Under the pieces are notes generated by a model that had not been told where the DNA came from, did no database searches, and saw only the letters and a program-made list of their open reading frames with translations. Below are positions 1-8,872 of a stretch of DNA of 64,000 nt, piece by piece. A program made the translations under genes and the position numbers. Source of the DNA: Bradyrhizobium sp. CCBAU 53421 (lineage in GTDB: Bacteria; Pseudomonadota; Alphaproteobacteria; Rhizobiales; Xanthobacteraceae); assembly GCF_015291625.1 (NCBI RefSeq), contig NZ_CP030047.1, forward strand, positions 1,860,001 to 1,924,000, in the 5' to 3' direction. The stretch's first letter is position 1. Each line of letters starts with the position of its first letter.

Positions 1-2
1 GC

Positions 3-659
3 CGCGAGGGCAAACGCATCCTGTTCGAGGGCGCGCAGGGCGCGCTGCTCGACGTCGATCACGGCACCTACCCCTATGTGACGTCGTCCAACACGGTGGC
101 GGCGCAGGCCGCGACCGGCACCGGCCTCGGGCCGGGTGCGGTCGGCTATGTGCTCGGCATCTGCAAGGCCTACACCACCCGGGTCGGCCAGGGACCGTTC
201 CCGACCGAGCTGAACGACGAGATCGGCGAGGAAATCGGCCGCCGCGGCAAGGAATTCGGCGTCAACACCGGGCGCAAGCGCCGGGTCGGCTGGTTCGACG
301 CGATGCTGGTGCGACAGACTGTCCGCACCTGCGGAATTGCCGGGCTGGCGCTGACCAAGCTCGATATTCTCGACGGGTTCGACAGCATCAAGGTCTGCAT
401 CGGCTACAAGCTCGACGGCAAGGAAATCGATCATCTGCCGGCGGGCGAGGGCGCGCAGGCCCGCATCGAGCCGATCTATGAGGTCATCGAGGGCTGGAAG
501 CAGCCGACCGCCAATGCGCGGTCCTGGGCGGACCTGCCGGCTCAGGCCATCAAGTATGTCCGCCGGGTCGAGGAACTGGTGGGGTGCCCGGTCACCCTGC
601 TTTCCACCAGTCCGGAACGTGAAGATACTATTCTGGTACAGAATCCGTTCGAGGCTTAA
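3..659 (+). CDS. purA: Adenylosuccinate synthetase, C-terminal part
   Basis: This is the 3' part of purA; the 5' end lies outside the window and the reading frame is open from base 3. Adenylosuccinate synthetase joins IMP and aspartate using GTP in the first committed step of AMP synthesis, in the cytosol. Family motifs are visible: the FEGAQG segment at the left edge, then [15 protein letters not shown], the [28 protein letters not shown] block, and the C-terminal KLDILDGFD nucleotide-recognition segment. It ends in LVQNPFEA before TAA. About 218 residues are present, roughly half of the usual length of about 430. The truncation is only the window boundary. Confidence 0.97.
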   Translation, partial: REGKRILFEGAQGALLDVDHGTYPYVTSSNTVAAQAATGTGLGPGAVGYVLGICKAYTTRVGQGPFPTELNDEIGEEIGRRGKEFGVNTGRKRRVGWFDAMLVRQTVRTCGIAGLALTKLDILDGFDSIKVCIGYKLDGKEIDHLPAGEGAQARIEPIYEVIEGWKQPTANARSWADLPAQAIKYVRRVEELVGCPVTLLSTSPEREDTILVQNPFEA

Positions 660-694
660 CGGGATATTACCTATATCCCACCAATTGTGTGGAA

Positions 695-2248
695 ATGGCT
701 GACTACTACCCGCTGATCGCCCGTGCCATCGCCGGACTGGACCCCAACGCTCCCGGCGAAGCCCGCCGCGCGCTCTACGCGCGGGCGCGGACGGCGTTGA
801 TCCAGCAACTTCGCGGCGTGCAGCCGCCGCTCTCGGAGTCCGAGATCACCCGCGAGCGGCTGTCGCTGGAAGAGGCGGTCCGCAAGGTCGAGTCCGAGGC
901 CGCGCAGCGCGCCCGCGAGGCCTCGCGTCCTGGCGGCGGGGCCCGCGGCAGCGACCCGCTGCGCCGTGCCAATCCGCGGCCGCCCGAGCCGAATTCCGCC
1001 GACACTGCCGCGCGCCCGCGGCCGCCCGCCGAGCAGCGCCCGCCGCGCAATTTGCGTCCCGACGCGCCGCCGCCGGCCCCACCGCGGCCGCAGAACCCGC
1101 CGGTCCCAGCCGGCTCCGATACCCAGCCGCCGCAGACCCGGCCGGCGCCGCCGCGCCGCGGTCCCGAAGGCGCGCAGCCGCCGGTGCCGCCGGCGGCCCC
1201 GGGCGTGCGCGGCTTCCGCGACATCACTGCCGATGCCGACGATCTCGGCCGTGCCGCGGCGCAGGCCAGCCGCAACGCGCGCAAGACCTACGCCAACGTG
1301 CCGTCGCCCTCGCCGGAATTCGACCGGCTCGAGCCGAGCCTGGAAAACCGCGGCGGCGATCCCGAGACGCCCTATTCCTACGAAGAGTCGATCGAGGAAG
1401 CGGAACGCTACACCCCGCAGCCGCCCCAGGCGCCGCCGCCACGCTCGCGAGTCGGCAATGGCGAGCGTGAGCCGAAGCGGCCGCGCGTCGGTTCGATGTT
1501 CCCGTTCAAGACCGCGATCGCGATCGGCATCCTGCTGATCCTGGTCGGCACCGGCTTTCTGTTCCACCAGCAGGCCGCCACCCTTGTCAGCAGCCTGTTC
1601 AAACCCTCCGCCCCGGTCGAAGCGCCGAAGGATGCCGCGGCGACGCCGTCGAGCAAGAAGATCACCGACCGTGTCGGCCAGCCGTCGTCGGGCGAGCCGG
1701 TCGCTCCGGTGGCGCAGCGCGTGGTGCTCTATGACGAGGACCCGTCGGATCCGAAGGGCAAGCAATATGTCGGCTCGGTAGTCTGGCGCACCGAGCAGGT
1801 CAAGGGATCGGGCAACCAGAAGCCCGACATCGCGGTGCGCGCCGACATCGACATCCCCGATCGCAAGTTCAAGATGACGATGTCGTTCCGCCGCAACACC
1901 GATTCATCGCTGCCGGCGAGCCATACCGCGGAATTGACCTTCATCCTACCGCAGGACTTCGCCAATGGCGGCGTCGGCAACGTGCCGGGCATCCTGATGA
2001 AGTCCAACGAGCAGGCGCGCGGCACGCCGCTGGCCGGGCTCGCGGTCAAGGTCACCGACGGCTTCTTCCTGGTCGGCCTCTCCAACGTCGACGCCGACCG
2101 CTCGCGCAATCTGCAGCTCCTCAAGGAGCGCTCCTGGTTCGACGTGCCGTTGGTCTACACCAACCAGCGCCGCGCCATCATCGCGATCGAAAAGGGCGCC
2201 CCCGGCGAGCGGGCCTTCAACGACGCCTTCGCGGCGTGGGGTGAGTAA
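695..2248 (+). CDS. Proline-rich protein with one central membrane segment, function unknown
   Basis: This gene encodes about 517 residues with no function I can name. The N-terminal 75 residues are charged and helical (DYYPLIARAI..., EARRALYARAR). Residues of about 80-260 form a long Pro/Arg/Ala-rich linker. A single hydrophobic segment at about residues 270-290 follows, then an Ala/Pro/Ser linker and a folded-looking C-terminal domain of about 150 residues. That plan suggests a cytoplasmic N-terminus, one membrane pass and a periplasmic C-terminal domain. An ATG at 695 is preferred to the GTG at 689 two codons upstream; both are possible. It follows purA by about 35 bases and may be cotranscribed with it. 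I recall similar proteins next to purA in Bradyrhizobium, but no domain name. Confidence 0.8.
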   Translation: MADYYPLIARAIAGLDPNAPGEARRALYARARTALIQQLRGVQPPLSESEITRERLSLEEAVRKVESEAAQRAREASRPGGGARGSDPLRRANPRPPEPNSADTAARPRPPAEQRPPRNLRPDAPPPAPPRPQNPPVPAGSDTQPPQTRPAPPRRGPEGAQPPVPPAAPGVRGFRDITADADDLGRAAAQASRNARKTYANVPSPSPEFDRLEPSLENRGGDPETPYSYEESIEEAERYTPQPPQAPPPRSRVGNGEREPKRPRVGSMFPFKTAIAIGILLILVGTGFLFHQQAATLVSSLFKPSAPVEAPKDAAATPSSKKITDRVGQPSSGEPVAPVAQRVVLYDEDPSDPKGKQYVGSVVWRTEQVKGSGNQKPDIAVRADIDIPDRKFKMTMSFRRNTDSSLPASHTAELTFILPQDFANGGVGNVPGILMKSNEQARGTPLAGLAVKVTDGFFLVGLSNVDADRSRNLQLLKERSWFDVPLVYTNQRRAIIAIEKGAPGERAFNDAFAAWGE

Positions 2249-2442
2249 CAGGCTCGGCGCTCACTTCGGTGCTCACGATCTCATCGCCCGGCTGAGTCCG
2301 GCCGATTCCGTATCGCAGCGAAGTTCGGCTGTTGCAGCGCATCGACGCGATGATCCCGGAACAGTGCCGGGCTCTTTCGATTTTCCCCTAGAACAGCCGC
2401 GTGACTGCGTTACACTCGCCTGACGCTGGGCAGGGGCACGCC

Positions 2443-2877
2443 ATGAAACGCTATCTGATCTTCGCAGCCGTCGGGCCGTTCATCGGCGGCTTCCTGCTGC
2501 TGCTCATGACCACCTATCAGTCCGGCTACTGGACCGAGACCAATGGCGGCGAAGTGGCGAAGCTGCTCGTCGTGTTCGTGAAGTCGCTGCAATACAATTA
2601 TCTGTTCGGCATCGTGCCGTCGCTGATGTTCGGCGCGATCGACGACATTCTGATGCATATGCGGCGGGTCACGCCGACGGTGCGGATGCTGATCGTCGGC
2701 GCCGTGGCGTTCGTCGGCGCGGCGCTGACCTACGCCTCGCACGGCTCCGAAAGCGGCCCGGTGCAGTTCATCCTCTACGGGCTGGTCGGCTTCATCCCGG
2801 GCGTGATCACGTCCTGGCTGGCGCATCGATATGCCGAGGAGTTGCACGCGCCGGCGCAGCATGCATCCCAGCATTAG
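2443..2877 (+). CDS. Small integral membrane protein (possibly DUF5413 family)
   Basis: The product has 144 residues and several hydrophobic segments: about residues 4-22 (IFAAVGPFIGGFLLLLM), about 45-65, about 86-103 (MLIVGAVAFVGAALTY) and about 110-128. The C-terminal tail is short and His/Ala-rich. It is an inner-membrane protein of unknown role, and the DUF5413 label is from memory and unsure. The ATG at 2443 is chosen because the protein begins MKRYLIFAAVGP, a typical start of a first membrane segment; the longer frame adds 14 non-hydrophobic residues. It stands alone, with about 195 bases before it and 280 after it. Confidence 0.75.
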   Translation: MKRYLIFAAVGPFIGGFLLLLMTTYQSGYWTETNGGEVAKLLVVFVKSLQYNYLFGIVPSLMFGAIDDILMHMRRVTPTVRMLIVGAVAFVGAALTYASHGSESGPVQFILYGLVGFIPGVITSWLAHRYAEELHAPAQHASQH

Positions 2878-3077
2878 GGCGTGCAGCGCCTCCTTTGTAA
2901 AAACAGAAATTTTCGGCTTTGACGTGATTGGCAGTTTTTCACCGGTCGACGCGGTAATGCATCGTGGCCGGAGGAGGCCCTGCCTTACGCACGGCGAGCA
3001 TCGGGTCGCGCTATTATCGTAGTCTTGTCAATGCACTAGGAGCGGGTCGCAGGTCGGCCGCATCGCGTTTCATGGAA

Positions 3078-3095
3078 CTGTCACATGCGCGTCAT
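3078..3095 (+). promoter_or_regulatory. PHO-box-like site upstream of pit
   Basis: Two 7-base direct repeats, CTGTCAC and GCGTCAT, are separated by four bases, which is the layout of a PhoB-binding PHO box (two CTGTCAT-like repeats, 11-base period). A further TGTCAC lies about 20 bases downstream. The site ends about 62 bases before the pit start codon. In rhizobia PhoB represses pit when phosphate is limiting, so a PHO box here fits that circuit. The match is by eye, and the second repeat is imperfect. Confidence 0.45.
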
Positions 3096-3157
3096 GTAAA
3101 CGTAGTCCCAATGTCACATGGCCGCTTTTGTCCTCCCGCGGCCGTGAGGGCGATCAT

Positions 3158-4780
3158 ATGAGCGATGTAGCGTTACCTGGTTCGATCGAGCCCGCGCGGC
3201 GCCGCGGCCCCGATCTCGAGAAGGGCTTTCATCCTCTCACCGGCATCATCTATCTCGGCGTGATCGGCGCGGCGCTGCTGTTCGTGGCTTACAGCATCTA
3301 TGCGGATGTCGGTGCGACGGGGGCCGGGAAGACCTCTTATGCGGCGTTCCTGCTGCTGTTCGTCGCGCTGTTGATCTCGCTCGGCTTCGAATTCGTTAAC
3401 GGCTTTCACGACACGGCGAACGCCGTCGCCACCGTGATCTACACGCGCTCGATGCCGGCTCGCATCGCCGTGGTCTGGTCGGGCCTGTTCAACCTGATCG
3501 GCGTGCTGCTCTCCAGCGGCGCGGTTGCCTTCGGCATCGTCTCCCTGTTGCCGGTCGAACTGATCCTTCAGGTCGGCAGCAGCGCCGGCTTCGCCATGGT
3601 GTTTGCGCTGCTGATCGCCGCCATCATCTGGAACGTCGGCACCTGGTATTTTGGATTGCCCGCCTCGAGCTCGCACACCCTGATCGGATCGATCATGGGC
3701 GTTGGTATCGCGAATGCCCTGATGCACGGACGGGAGGGGACCTCCGGCGTGGACTGGTCGCAGGCCGTCAACACCGGCAAGGCGTTGCTGCTGTCGCCGC
3801 TGTTCGGATTTGCGCTCGCCGCCATCCTGCTCTTCGGGCTGAAGACCGCGCTGCTGCGCGCAACACCGGCGCTGTTCGGCGAGCCGAAAGGCGATCAGCC
3901 GCCGCCATGGTGGATCCGCGGCATCCTGATCCTGACCTGCACCCTGGTCAGCTTCTTTCACGGATCGAACGACGGTCAGAAGGGTATGGGTCTCATCATG
4001 CTCATCTTGATCGGCGTGGTCCCGACCGCCTACGCCCTCAACCGCGCGATGCCTGCGAGTCAGATCGAGGCATTCACCGCGAACTCGGCTGCGGCGAGCA
4101 AGGTCATCGAGGATAAGGGAGCCGACCGCAAGGTGGCGGGCAATCCGCGTCCGGCGGTGACGAACTACATCAGTCTTCGCCAACTCGGCGACGATACCTA
4201 TCCGTCACTCGCCGTCCTCGTCGGCGAAATCCGCGACCAGGTCGTGCAGTACGGTTCGCTGGCGAAATTCCCCGCCGAGACCGTCGGCAACACGCGCAAC
4301 GACATGTACCTGGTGTCGGAGGCACTCCGCTTGCTGATGAAGAGCAGCGACAACGGGCTGAACGATGCGGACGTTGCGACGCTCAATCGCTACAAGGGCT
4401 CGCTGGATGCCGCGACCAAATTCATTCCGTCCTGGGTGAAGATTGCGGTCGCCATCGCGCTCGGCCTCGGCACGATGGTTGGCTGGAAGCGGATCGTCGT
4501 GACGGTGGGTGAGAAGATCGGCAAGACCCATCTCACCTATGCGCAGGGTGCCTGCGCCGAGATCACGGCGGCGGCGACCATCGCCGCGGCTGATGGCTAC
4601 GGCTTGCCGGTGTCGACGACGCATGTGCTGTCGTCCGGCATCGCAGGCACCATGACCGCCAACGGGTCCGGCCTGCAATGGTCGACAATCCGCAACATCG
4701 CGATGGCCTGGGTTCTGACCCTGCCGATGGCGATGCTGATCTCGGGCGTTCTCTACTTCGTTTTCGCGCATTTGTTTTAG
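3158..4780 (+). CDS. pit: Low-affinity inorganic phosphate permease, PiT family
   Basis: This is a 540-residue PiT-family symporter of the inner membrane, which takes up phosphate (usually as a metal-phosphate complex) with protons. Both signature repeats are present: the N-terminal GFEFVNGFHDTANAVA motif with a following SSSHTLIGS element, and the central HGSNDGQKGMG block with GLPVSTTHVLSSGI near the C-terminus. Roughly ten hydrophobic segments are visible. A hydrophilic region of about 110 residues sits between the two halves, longer than in short PiT proteins. The ATG at 3158 follows a GAGGG ribosome-binding sequence; the TTG 30 bases upstream is less likely. The preceding PHO-box-like site suggests phosphate-dependent control. 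Confidence 0.92.
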   Translation: MSDVALPGSIEPARRRGPDLEKGFHPLTGIIYLGVIGAALLFVAYSIYADVGATGAGKTSYAAFLLLFVALLISLGFEFVNGFHDTANAVATVIYTRSMPARIAVVWSGLFNLIGVLLSSGAVAFGIVSLLPVELILQVGSSAGFAMVFALLIAAIIWNVGTWYFGLPASSSHTLIGSIMGVGIANALMHGREGTSGVDWSQAVNTGKALLLSPLFGFALAAILLFGLKTALLRATPALFGEPKGDQPPPWWIRGILILTCTLVSFFHGSNDGQKGMGLIMLILIGVVPTAYALNRAMPASQIEAFTANSAAASKVIEDKGADRKVAGNPRPAVTNYISLRQLGDDTYPSLAVLVGEIRDQVVQYGSLAKFPAETVGNTRNDMYLVSEALRLLMKSSDNGLNDADVATLNRYKGSLDAATKFIPSWVKIAVAIALGLGTMVGWKRIVVTVGEKIGKTHLTYAQGACAEITAAATIAAADGYGLPVSTTHVLSSGIAGTMTANGSGLQWSTIRNIAMAWVLTLPMAMLISGVLYFVFAHLF

Positions 4781-4843
4781 CCGGAGCAGCAAGACACCAG
4801 GATGCATCGGATCTGCATCCGGGTTCGGGGAAAGGAATTTCGA

Positions 4844-5212
4844 GTGGCAGATGCAAGCTTCAGCCTTCTGACGGGCAACGATATCGAAACGCGCCTGGTG
4901 CGGGCCGGCGGCGTTATCTTTCGCGAGGGTGAACAGGCCAACGAGCTGTTCGTGATCAAGAGCGGCTTCGTGCGCATTCAGGTCGGCAACAAGACCATGG
5001 CGGACCTGCCGGCGGACACGATCTTTGGCGAGATGGCTTTGATCGACAACGAGCCGAGGAGCGCGACCGCGACGGCGCTCACGGATGTCGAGCTCGTCCC
5101 GGTCTCGGAAAAGCAGTTTCTCTTCCTCGTCAGCCAGACGCCGCATTTTGCCCTGAAGGTGATGAGGACGCTGGCCCAGCGGCTCAGAACCATGAACAAG
5201 GGCGTGTATTAA
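4844..5212 (+). CDS. Single-domain cyclic-nucleotide-binding protein
   Basis: The product has about 122 residues and consists of one cyclic-nucleotide-binding (cNMP_binding) domain, with no helix-turn-helix or enzymatic partner. The phosphate-binding-cassette region is recognisable as FGEMALIDNEPRSATATA, and the beta-roll start as GGVIFREGEQANELFVIKSGFVRI. The GTG start at 4844 is preceded by AAAGGAA with good spacing; an in-frame ATG 42 bases upstream lacks such a signal. It follows pit by about 60 bases in the same direction. A regulatory or sensory role is likely, but neither the ligand nor the partner is evident. Confidence 0.85.
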   Translation: MADASFSLLTGNDIETRLVRAGGVIFREGEQANELFVIKSGFVRIQVGNKTMADLPADTIFGEMALIDNEPRSATATALTDVELVPVSEKQFLFLVSQTPHFALKVMRTLAQRLRTMNKGVY

Positions 5213-5371
5213 GCGAGACGAGGATCGAGTCTTGCGCCATCGATTTCAATCGCCGCCGCTGTGGCTTGACGCCGCCGGCGGCGCACGGCAGGTGATGCGG
5301 CTTGAACGGCCATGAAGGTGACACAGTGGTAATGTGACGCAACTTGAACCACCTGCCCGCGTTACCATGTG

Positions 5372-5932
5372 ATGGCCATGCCCGAGGACGACATCTTCAC
5401 CCCCCACGCCACGCGATCGCGGCCGCCCTTCGGCGGGGCGCAGGCGCGCGGCAAGGTCATCGATCAGGACGGGCGCGAGCTCGGCGATGGCCCGCTGCAT
5501 CCGCAGTTCCAAGGTTTTCAGGGAGCCTTTCAGGACGGCTTCCGCTTCGACTTCCGCAACTCCACCGCCAACCCGTTCGGCAATCTGACGCGCGAGGAGC
5601 GGCTGCAGCGGCTGGAGATGATCGCAAAGCTGCTGGACGTTGCCTTCGTCGTGCCGGGCACCAATGTCCGCTACGGCATCGACGGGCTGGTCGGCCTGAT
5701 CCCGGTGGTCGGCGATCTCATCACCACGGCGATCTCGCTGTGGCTGGTGCGCGAGGCCCGCTTGTTGGGCGCGCCGTGGCACATCACGGCGCGGATGCTC
5801 GCCAATGTCGCGGTCGACGGCGTGGTCGGCATGGTGCCGGTGGCGGGCGATGCCTTCGACGTCATGTTCCGGGCCAACATCCGCAATGTGCGGATGCTGC
5901 GGCGCTGGCTCGACAAGCAGCCGAGACTTTAG
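5372..5932 (+). CDS. DUF4112 domain protein
   Basis: The product has about 186 residues and a C-terminal DUF4112 domain. Its pattern is LDVAFVVPGTNVRYGIDGLVGLIPVVGDL, then a hydrophobic stretch, then DGVVGMVPVAGDAFDVMFRANIRN. The paired GLIPVVGD and GMVPVAGD motifs are typical of this family of small membrane-associated proteins of unknown function. The N-terminal 70 residues are polar. Start choice is uncertain: an ATG at 5372 and another at 5378 both lack a clear ribosome-binding site. It stands alone between the cNMP-binding gene and a repeat element. Confidence 0.85.
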   Translation: MAMPEDDIFTPHATRSRPPFGGAQARGKVIDQDGRELGDGPLHPQFQGFQGAFQDGFRFDFRNSTANPFGNLTREERLQRLEMIAKLLDVAFVVPGTNVRYGIDGLVGLIPVVGDLITTAISLWLVREARLLGAPWHITARMLANVAVDGVVGMVPVAGDAFDVMFRANIRNVRMLRRWLDKQPRL

Positions 5933-5992
5933 GGCGAATAATCCGGAAAAGTGTGCTGCGGTTTTCCGATCAGATTATTCGCCAGAAAGACT
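5933..5992. repeat. Dispersed palindromic repeat, copy 1 (partial)
   Basis: This copy contains ATCCGGAAAAGTGTG followed by GCGGTTTTCCGATCAGATTATTCG, so AATAATC / GATTATT and CCGGAAAA / TTTTCCG form a stem. The same core (TCCGGAAAAGTG...AGCGGTTTTCCG) recurs at about 17574-17626 (inverted) and about 34856-34930. I recall it as a very common intergenic repeat in Bradyrhizobium. It sits directly after the DUF4112 stop codon. Confidence 0.75.
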
Positions 5993-6002
5993 CGTCCAAA
6001 AC

Positions 6003-6032
6003 AAAAGCCCCCGGATCGGTCCGAGGGCTTTT
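6003..6032. terminator. Bidirectional rho-independent terminator
   Basis: The hairpin AAAAGCCCCCGG-ATC-GGTCCGAGGGCTTTT has a GC-rich stem, with an A run on the left and a T run on the right, so it can work in both directions. It lies between the convergent DUF4112 gene and the minus-strand gene ending at 6056. Confidence 0.85.
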
Positions 6033-6055
6033 CGTTGAGTGAGGAGCAGGAAAGC

Positions 6056-6346
6056 TTATGCGGCGTCGGCGTCGGTCTGGCTGGCGGCGGGGCGCGGACG
6101 GCGCGGCAGCGGGAACGCCTCGCTCTCATAGAGCGAGCGGATGCCGTTCTGGTCGAACCGGGCTTCCTCGACCTGCAGATAGGCGCCGTTCAGCGAATCC
6201 GCCGGCAGCTGCTCCATCGCGAACTGCACGGCCTCGGCAGCAGTGCCGAAACGGCGGTAGGCGAAGCCCGCCCGCTTCTTCTTGCGGATCGCGGCAGGAA
6301 ACAGTTCGGCAGACGTATTGTAGTTGAACGGACGCAGGGGACGCAT
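6056..6346 (-). CDS. Conserved small hypothetical protein
   Basis: The product has 96 residues: Arg/Phe-rich at the N-terminus ([17 protein letters not shown]), a central helical segment ([46 protein letters not shown]), and a Pro/Arg/Ala tail. It has no signal peptide and no membrane segment. I do not recognise the function; I recall similar short proteins in Bradyrhizobium and Rhodopseudomonas. The ATG at 6346 is preceded by an AAGAGG-like sequence, and a strong terminator follows the stop codon. Confidence 0.7.
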   Translation of the reverse strand: MRPLRPFNYNTSAELFPAAIRKKKRAGFAYRRFGTAAEAVQFAMEQLPADSLNGAYLQVEEARFDQNGIRSLYESEAFPLPRRPRPAASQTDADAA

Positions 6347-6567
6347 GGTCGACGACCTCTTGTGTTCTTGTCAGTTGGCGTGGCGCAAGGGATTTGGGGG
6401 ACGGCGGCCTGTACTTGGCGGCGCCGTACATGTCATTTCGATCCCTAATATAGGCCTCTTTGACAAAAATGCGACCCCAGAAGCGGCCCCGGCAGAGCAC
6501 ATGCTGAATCCGCGCATGGCACCGCGTCCGGTCAAATAAGTCCATTTATTTCAATGGCTTACGACTC

Positions 6568-6732
6568 TCAAATCTTGTCAAGCAAGGCCAGGATCGCGAC
6601 CACGATCAAAATCACCCCGAAAAGGCCCATTCCGGAGTGGCCGAGACCATAGCCATAGCCGCGGATCCGGCCGCTATAGCCGCCCAGCAGGACGATCAGC
6701 AAGACGATGATGAGGATCAGTCCAAGCGACAT
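6568..6732 (-). CDS. DUF3309-like tiny membrane protein
   Basis: This short gene encodes 54 residues, MSLGLILIIVLLIVLLGG at the start and GLFGVILIVVAILALLDKI at the end, with a Gly/Tyr-rich turn (YSGRIRGYGYGLGHSG) between the two hydrophobic segments. That hairpin with a Tyr/Gly loop is the pattern of DUF3309, a family of very small membrane proteins of unknown role that is common in alphaproteobacteria. It stands alone on the minus strand. The family call rests on length and pattern. Confidence 0.75.
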   Translation of the reverse strand: MSLGLILIIVLLIVLLGGYSGRIRGYGYGLGHSGMGLFGVILIVVAILALLDKI

Positions 6733-6869
6733 GACGCCCTCCTCAGAACAGGCGGCAGCCGCGCGGCGAGACGCCTACGGCCCCGCAGTTCCGGATCAAA
6801 GCACATTCCGGGGCGCGAGTCGTTAAGGCGCTCTGCCAATCACGAGGATGTTGTTGGCCGCTCCGGCGG

Positions 6870-7247
6870 CTATTTCTTGCCTTCGTCGATCGGCAGCACC
6901 TTCAGCGGGGTCGGATAGGGCTCGACCCGCAGCGAGTCGCTGGCGATCAGGCCGATCTTGTGCAGCGGCGCCTGTTCGAGATCGCCGGAAGCGGATTTGT
7001 GCACCGCGTACTGCCAGACGCTCATCGAGCCCTTGGCGACCAGCATCTTGGCGATGCCGCCGGCATTCTGGCCATCGATCTCAGCGAGATCGGCATCCGT
7101 CATGCCGATGACGATTTCGTCCTTGGCGGTGATGACCTTGAACAGAGAGATCTTGTCGGCGGCGAACGCAGGCCCGCTGACCGCGCCTGCCATGATGGCG
7201 CCGGCAAGACCGAGACCGAATAAAAGCTTTCCAGAAATCGGTGACAT
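6870..7247 (-). CDS. Exported hypothetical protein
   Basis: The product has 125 residues with a clear Sec signal peptide: a short polar start, a hydrophobic core LLFGLGLAGAIMAGAVSG, and a probable cleavage after PAFAA. The mature part is about 95 residues (DKISLFKVITAKDEIVIGMTDADLAEIDGQNAGGIAKMLVAKGSMSVWQYAV...), with no cysteines and no family I can name. The start at 7247 is supported by AAGGA upstream; the longer frame lacks such support. It is likely a periplasmic single gene. Confidence 0.75.
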   Translation of the reverse strand: MSPISGKLLFGLGLAGAIMAGAVSGPAFAADKISLFKVITAKDEIVIGMTDADLAEIDGQNAGGIAKMLVAKGSMSVWQYAVHKSASGDLEQAPLHKIGLIASDSLRVEPYPTPLKVLPIDEGKK

Positions 7248-7290
7248 CAAAATTTCCTTGTGTTGAGGCGCGCGGAAGGACGGCCGCGCC

Positions 7291-7330
7291 AAAACAAAAC
7301 CCCGCGCGACCGGTTCTTGGTCGCACGGGG
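7291..7330 (-). terminator. Rho-independent terminator of msrB
   Basis: The arms CCCCGCGCGACC and GGTCGCACGGGG pair with one mismatch around a 7-base loop (7300-7330). On the minus strand the hairpin is followed by a T-rich tract, read here as AAAACAAAA at 7291-7299. It lies downstream of the msrB stop at 7419. Confidence 0.75.
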
Positions 7331-7418
7331 CGGATCAAACGTTCGACGGGAAATCGGGATATTTGCCGGACCCGCCATCGTCAGCACAGGCGGCAAGCCC
7401 GCGCGTGACGCATTGCCG

Positions 7419-7832
<414 letters not shown>

Positions 7833-7853
7833 TCAACCTCCTTTGCGAGATGC

Positions 7854-8570
7854 TCAGTTGGTGACCTTGGTGCTGCTCACCAGCGTCGGCTTCTCGATGT
7901 AGTTCTCCGCGAAGATCTTCTTCAGGTTCTCGACCTTCGGGATGTCGTTATACGCAATATAGGGTTGGTTCGGGTGCAGCGTCAGATAGTCCTGGTGGTA
8001 GCCCTCCGCCGGATAGAACGCCTCCAGCGCGCCGACCTTGGTGACGATCGGCTTCTTGTACACCTTGGCCGCGTTGAGCTGGGCGATATAGGCATCCGCC
8101 ACCTTCTTCTGCTCGTCGCTGGTGGTGAAGATCGCCGAGCGATATTGCGTGCCGGAGTCCGGGCCCTGGCGGTTCAGCTGGGTCGGGTCGTGCACGACCG
8201 AGAAGAAGATCTGCAGGATCTTGCCGTAGGAGATCTTCTGCGGGTCGTACTTGATCTCGACCGACTCGGCATGGCCGGTGCTGCCGGTCGAGACCTTCTC
8301 GTAGTCGGCATTCGCCTTGCTGCCGCCGGAGTAGCCGGACACCGCGCTGACGATGCCGGCGGTGTGCTGGAACACGCCCTGCACACCCCAGAAGCAGCCG
8401 CCGGCGAGCACCGCGGTTTTGATGCCGGTTTCCGGCGCGCTCGCGGCCGGCGCCGGGATGATCACGGCGTCCTCGGCGGCAAGCGAGGGCGCAACGGCAA
8501 AAGCTGTGACGGCCAGCGCGCCGATCGCGGCGGCGCAAAGCGAGAGGCGGCTGAGGGAGCTTTTGGGCAT
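7854..8570 (-). CDS. msrA: Peptide-methionine (S)-S-oxide reductase, probably exported
   Basis: The product has 238 residues. The MsrA catalytic motif GGCFWG lies near residue 58, followed by the family signatures VSGYSGG, GHAESV and the YHQDYL region. In front of the enzyme is a signal peptide (LSLCAAAIGALAVTAFAVAPSLAAE), so it should act in the periplasm on the S epimer of methionine sulfoxide. The start is placed at the ATG at 8570, seven codons inside the longest frame, because the signal peptide then begins MPKSSLSRLSL. It is followed by a cytosolic-looking msrB. Confidence 0.93.
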   Translation of the reverse strand: MPKSSLSRLSLCAAAIGALAVTAFAVAPSLAAEDAVIIPAPAASAPETGIKTAVLAGGCFWGVQGVFQHTAGIVSAVSGYSGGSKANADYEKVSTGSTGHAESVEIKYDPQKISYGKILQIFFSVVHDPTQLNRQGPDSGTQYRSAIFTTSDEQKKVADAYIAQLNAAKVYKKPIVTKVGALEAFYPAEGYHQDYLTLHPNQPYIAYNDIPKVENLKKIFAENYIEKPTLVSSTKVTN

Positions 8571-8739
8571 GGGTTCCTCGTGGGATCGCAAGTGGGGGCC
8601 AGTCTAGAGCGGGAGCCGGCATTAGGAAATCGGGCCGGGCTGCTCCGACGCTTCAAAATACGGGCGAGGGGGCGTTTTGTTACGGCGCCGGCCACACGGT
8701 TTCGTGAGGGAAATGCCGGTCATTCAAGGGGGTAGGCAT

Positions 8740-8844
8740 CCGTCATCCTGAGGAGCCGCGGAGCGGCGTCTCGAAGGATGCACGGCCCGGCTGGTGGCCG
8801 ATTCATCCTTCGAGGCTCGCTTCGCTCGCACCTCAGGATGACGG
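8740..8844. repeat. Long imperfect inverted repeat (Bradyrhizobium-type intergenic element)
   Basis: The outer arms CCGTCATCCTGAGG (8740-8753) and CCTCAGGATGACGG (8831-8844) are perfect reverse complements. Inside them, TCGAAGGATG and CATCCTTCGA form a second pair. The whole can fold into one long hairpin of about 105 bases. I recall this as a frequent intergenic element in Bradyrhizobium genomes. It lies between msrA and the helicase gene. Confidence 0.8.
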
Positions 8845-8872
8845 GTCTGTGGAAGTGCGGCCTGCGGGACTT

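Noticed and set aside
671..1765. Long reading frame on the minus strand opposite the Pro-rich protein
   Set aside because: It mirrors the GC-rich codon pattern of the plus-strand gene; the Arg-rich, low-complexity translation has no start signal or family motif.
2241..2423. Possible 60-residue gene overlapping the end of the Pro-rich protein gene
   Set aside because: Overlap, weak start and no recognisable composition; probably chance.
3173..5146. Long Arg/His/Asp-rich frames opposite pit and the cNMP-binding gene
   Set aside because: These are antisense frames of clear genes, with the composition typical of GC-rich antisense translation.
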